A stretch of 64,000 bases of DNA from Drosophila miranda (lineage: Eukaryota; Arthropoda; Insecta; Diptera; Drosophilidae). Location: NCBI RefSeq assembly GCF_003369915.1, contig NC_046676.1, forward strand, positions 13,994,001 through 14,058,000. The letters are read 5' to 3'. The position numbers and the translations under genes are program-made. Shown here piece by piece: positions 60,801 to 64,000 of the stretch (position 1 is its first letter; every line of letters begins with the position of its first letter). A model generated the notes under the pieces. It was not told the DNA's origin, did no database searches, and was given only the letters and a program-made list of their open reading frames with translations.

Positions 60801-60958
60801 CCTTTAGACGCACCGGCGGCATGGGCCTCAGCTCCAGCCGGCTCACGGGCACACCTTCATCGAAGCGCGGAGGAGGCGGTGGTGGGGGCGGCGGCGGCGG
60901 TGACGACAGCTCATCGGTGCAGGATGAATCATTAGATGGCGAGGATTCGGGCAATTGA
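54772..60958 (+). pseudogene. zip: zip copy E: open motor and rod, C-terminus cut by a deletion
   Basis: Exons: 54772-54885, 55170-55262, 55338-58382 (3045 bases, open), 58439-58969, 59048-60343, 60409-60522, and a stranded last exon 60808-60958. This is the only unit in the window with an uninterrupted stretch from switch I to near the rod end. Relative to copy C, 384 bp (equivalent to 30231-30614) are gone, joining the coding exon to the CAGACC repeat of the intron. Translation ends YQRECEETQ at TGA 60520-60522. The donor site and the alternative terminal exon are deleted, so the glycine tail cannot be spliced on. Replacements include S to L in EDFNSIF (also in F), G to R in GRVDYS (also in B), and D to A in the rod. 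N-terminal exons are absent. Confidence 0.9.
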
Positions 60959-62779
60959 CGCGTTAATTATAAGGTCAAGATCGAGAATAGGACGGAGAAG
61001 AGATGAAGAAGAGAAGAGCAAAATAAACGACGTAAACCAACAAAACCAACATTTTATAACGACAAAAAACATAAACAATGAAACAAAAAAAGCAAAAAGA
61101 AAAACAATGTTGTCAAACACTCCAATTTCCCCCAATTTAAATTTATATAAAACAACCATAAACACATAAGAAACTTTCCCCGCATCCCTCGATTGGCTGC
61201 CGATCGGAGCAAGCATCGAAAATAAAAACGAAAATTATGCAACTCAAAAACAACCGAAACCCAGAAACTTATTAACTTCCTTCAGCATATCTTTAGGATA
61301 CACTCACTTCCACGTTGCAATCAATCTTTAAATACATACATAAATACCTAACATAGAACAGCCCGTAGCATAGCAATACGATGCAATATGTAATTCATGC
61401 ATTTAACAACTAAAACGGTTCTCAAAATGGAAACGAATCCGAACAGAGCTGAGTAAAAACAAAAGATAATCGGAAAGAAAATGTTGAACAAGCAACTAAT
61501 GTACGAATTTAATTTCGTTTTTGTTTAGAACTAAACAATAAAATTTGCTATATTATATACATAAAATGATTTTGTACTGTTAGCCGTTAGGTTGCTCTGG
61601 ATTGAGGAATAGGAAATACAGAGATCAGTGTATAATTTCTAGAGTTATTCATGATCTCGGCATGTATTCTGGTTCTCTTCAAAATTGGGGTAGTTTGACC
61701 GGAATTTAAATTGAAATTTGTGCTTTTTAGTGTGACCATCTTTTCCAATTGTTATCGATACCATCGAAATTCGATTTTTTCTGCATACTTTAGAGCACTG
61801 GAAATACCATTAAATCGGAGGGAATTTTAAGAAACATTAAAAACTGAACGTGTGATTTCTTTCCTGCAAGCGTGGATTTAGAAATAATAATATGCCATAT
61901 TATTTAAGAAAAGATAGAATATACATAAATGAGAATATAAGTTTGATTTCTTTCCTGCAAGCGTGGATTTAGAAATAATAATATGCCATATTATTTAAGA
62001 AAAGATAGAATATACATAAATGAGAATATACATAAATGAGAATATAAGTATATATTAACATTTTTACATATATACAAACTGATGGCTACATACTACAGTA
62101 CAGGTAACTGGCTGACTAAGATGTACGTTTAATCCTAGAAAAAAAATTCGAAAATCTCATAGAAGTCTGGATAATTTTCCCCGTCCCCGCCCATGACTAA
62201 CTAACTAACTATCTAACTAATGGCACCCTATATGTTTTGTTGATCCTCTCCTATCTTTCGTTATCTATTACGTTTAACCCAATTTTAATGTTTCTCCCAA
62301 TGAGGGGACTGGTTTCTCCCACTTGTCCATATTTTATTTCTAATTCATTTATGTATGTTTTGATGATGCATTTCCTCTCACAAAAGAGTACCTTCCAAGG
62401 GGCTCTGTGTTCTGTTTTCCCATTTCCATATCAAGACCACACATACACTCTGTACATCTGTTTAAAATCATCTCTCTGCTCACTGCTCTCTCCTCTTGCC
62501 CTCCATTCCATGCCACGCATTTTTAGAGTAGTCAAGAGGCATTTTCGGTAAAGTATGCTCTACTGTACACACCCCCCCAATTTTTAGAGTAGTCTTTTGC
62601 TTGCTTTCCGTAGATTAATCCTTTGAGAACTGCATGTGGTTGTCCTTGTCCTTGTCCATTGTTTGTTGCATGTTTTCTATGTGTACATTCTGCTTTTTTT
62701 GTGTTGCTAACCCTAGACATCGTTAGATCTCTGAAGAACCTGCAATAATCCCATTCTCTTGTGTCCTCCCGCTACTCAG
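60959..62779 (+). other. Inter-unit spacer E/F
   Basis: Carries the 75-bp deletion near the poly(A) signal (about 61029) but keeps the 98-bp segment (from about 62246). A deletion of about 360 bp, junction at about 62577-62580, has removed the cassette exon and its flanking intron. No gene seen. Confidence 0.75.
61854..62049 (+). repeat. Local 91-bp tandem duplication in spacer E/F
   Basis: The block beginning GATTTCTTTCCTGCAAGCG at 61854 is repeated at 61945. It is followed by an extra copy of a short ATACATAAATGAGAAT unit. The block is single in all other spacers. Confidence 0.85.
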
Positions 62780-64000
62780 GGTGAACTGGAGCAACAACTG
62801 CTGCAAGCGAATCCCATACTGGAGGCCTTTGGCAATGCCAAGACCGTCAAGAACGATAATTCATCGCGTTTCGTAAGTCACACACACACACACACGTTTC
62901 GATAGAGACTCTTCCAGTAATCCTTGTATTTGTGATCCTTTTTGTGCAGGGCAAATTCATACGGATCAATTTCGATGCCTCTGGTTTCATCTCGGGCGCC
63001 AACATCGAGACGTACCTGCTGGAGAAGTCGCGGGCCATCCGCCAAGCCAAGGACGAACGTACATTCCACATCTTCTATCAGTTGCTGGCGGGCGCCTCGC
63101 CGGAGCAGCGCGAGAAGTTCATACTCGATGATGTCAAGTCGTATGCATTCCTGTCGAACGGCAGCCTGCCAGTGCCCGGTGTGGATGACTATGCCGAGTT
63201 CCAGGCCACCGTCAAGTCGATGAACATCATGGGCATGACCTCGGAGGACTTCAACTTGATATTCCGTATCGTGAGCGCCGTCCTGCTGTTCGGAAGCATG
63301 AAGTTCCGGCAGGAGCGCAACAACGACCAGGCCACGCTACCCGACAACACAGTGGCCCAGAAGATTGCCCATTTGCTCGGCCTGAGTGTGACGGACATGT
63401 CGCGGGCCTTCCTCACGCCGCGCATCAAGGTGGGCCGCGACTTTGTCACCAAGGCCCAGACCAAGGAGCAGGTGGAGTTCGCTGTGGAGGCCATTGCCAA
63501 GGCCTGCTACGAGCGGATGTTCAAGTGGCTGGTGAATCGCATCAATCGGTCGCTGGACCGCACCAAGCGGCAGGGGGCCTCCTTCATCGGCATCCTCGAC
63601 ATGGCTGGCTTCGAGATTTTCGAGCTCAACTCGTTCGAGCAGCTGTGCATCAACTACACGAAGCTGCAGCAGCTCTTCAACCACACCATGATCATCCTGG
63701 AGCAGGAGGAGTACCAGCGCGAGGGCATCGAGTGGAAGTTCATTGATTTTGGGCTCGATCTGCAGCCCAGCATTGACCTGATCGACAAACCGGGCGGCAT
63801 CATGGCCCTGCTCGACGAGGAGTGCTGGTTCCCCAAGGCCACCGACAAGACGTTTGTCGACAAGCTCGTCTCGGCCCACTCGATGCATCCGAAGTTCATG
63901 AAGACCGACTTCCGGGGCGTGGCCGATTTTGCCATCGTCCACTATGCCGGACGGGTGGACTACTCGGCGACCAAGTGGCTGATGAAGAACATGGATCCGC
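62780..64000 (+). pseudogene. zip: zip copy F: 5' part of the unit, runs off the window
   Basis: Exons 62780-62872 and 62950 to beyond 64000. The frame is open (GELEQQLLQ, switch I, FDASGF, DMAGFE). Six bases are missing at 63660/63661, so the relay-helix sequence reads NYTKLQQLF without the residues Asn-Glu. F to I follows in NHTMF, and T to S in LQPTIDL. The cassette exon is deleted upstream. The relay helix links switch II to the converter and is nearly invariant in myosins, so this motor would probably fail. The (CA)n in the intron at 62880 is longer than in other copies. Confidence 0.88.

Overview
This is eukaryotic DNA, almost certainly from a Drosophila. Its backbone is a head-to-tail array of 5'-truncated copies of one gene, zipper (zip), the heavy chain of non-muscle myosin II. 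All copies lie on the + strand. They are near identical over thousands of bases and keep the same introns and splice sites. None has the first exons (start codon, SH3-like domain, P-loop); every unit begins inside the same zip intron. Zip lies on Muller element C. Together with a ~1.1 kb ISY/SGM/DINE-1-type Helitron-like element, nested retrotransposons and heavy amplification, this would fit an obscura-group fly, possibly the D. miranda neo-Y. That placement is inference and was not tested.

Layout. Copy A (1-5467) enters the window in mid-motor and runs to the normal stop. Copy B (7218-13783) has a 4-bp frameshift in the motor and is followed by an ISY-like element (13892-15001). A non-LTR retrotransposon (LINE-1, 15993 to about 19394) and about 200 bases of unidentified DNA come next. 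Then follows a fragment holding only the last exon (B', 19593-19951) with the same ISY-like element at the same site (20060-21185). Copy C (22656-31061) is split by a 1.86-kb solo-LTR-like insertion and lacks part of the second IQ motif. Copy D (32641-37321) has lost 605 codons of motor and neck by an in-frame deletion, leaving a headless rod. A 15.8-kb Ulysses/Osvaldo-like LTR retrotransposon on the minus strand (38248-54038) carries a second, apparently intact non-LTR element (LINE-2) inside its integrase. Copy E (54772-60958) has an open motor and rod, but a deletion joins its penultimate coding exon to intron sequence and makes an early stop. Copy F (62780-64000) starts without the cassette exon, has a 2-residue relay-helix deletion and runs off the window.

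Within the zip units I see a 114-base in-phase cassette exon that looks like the loop-1 insert exon and a possible alternative terminal exon (29 codons). Indel and base markers are shuffled between units (all four combinations of two deletions occur), which points to gene conversion or unequal exchange. The LTR element has a small RING-H2 finger ORF just upstream of gag, the most unusual coding feature here.

No prokaryotic system, CRISPR array, tRNA or rRNA gene was seen. The many long minus-strand reading frames opposite zip are shadows of coiled-coil codon bias.
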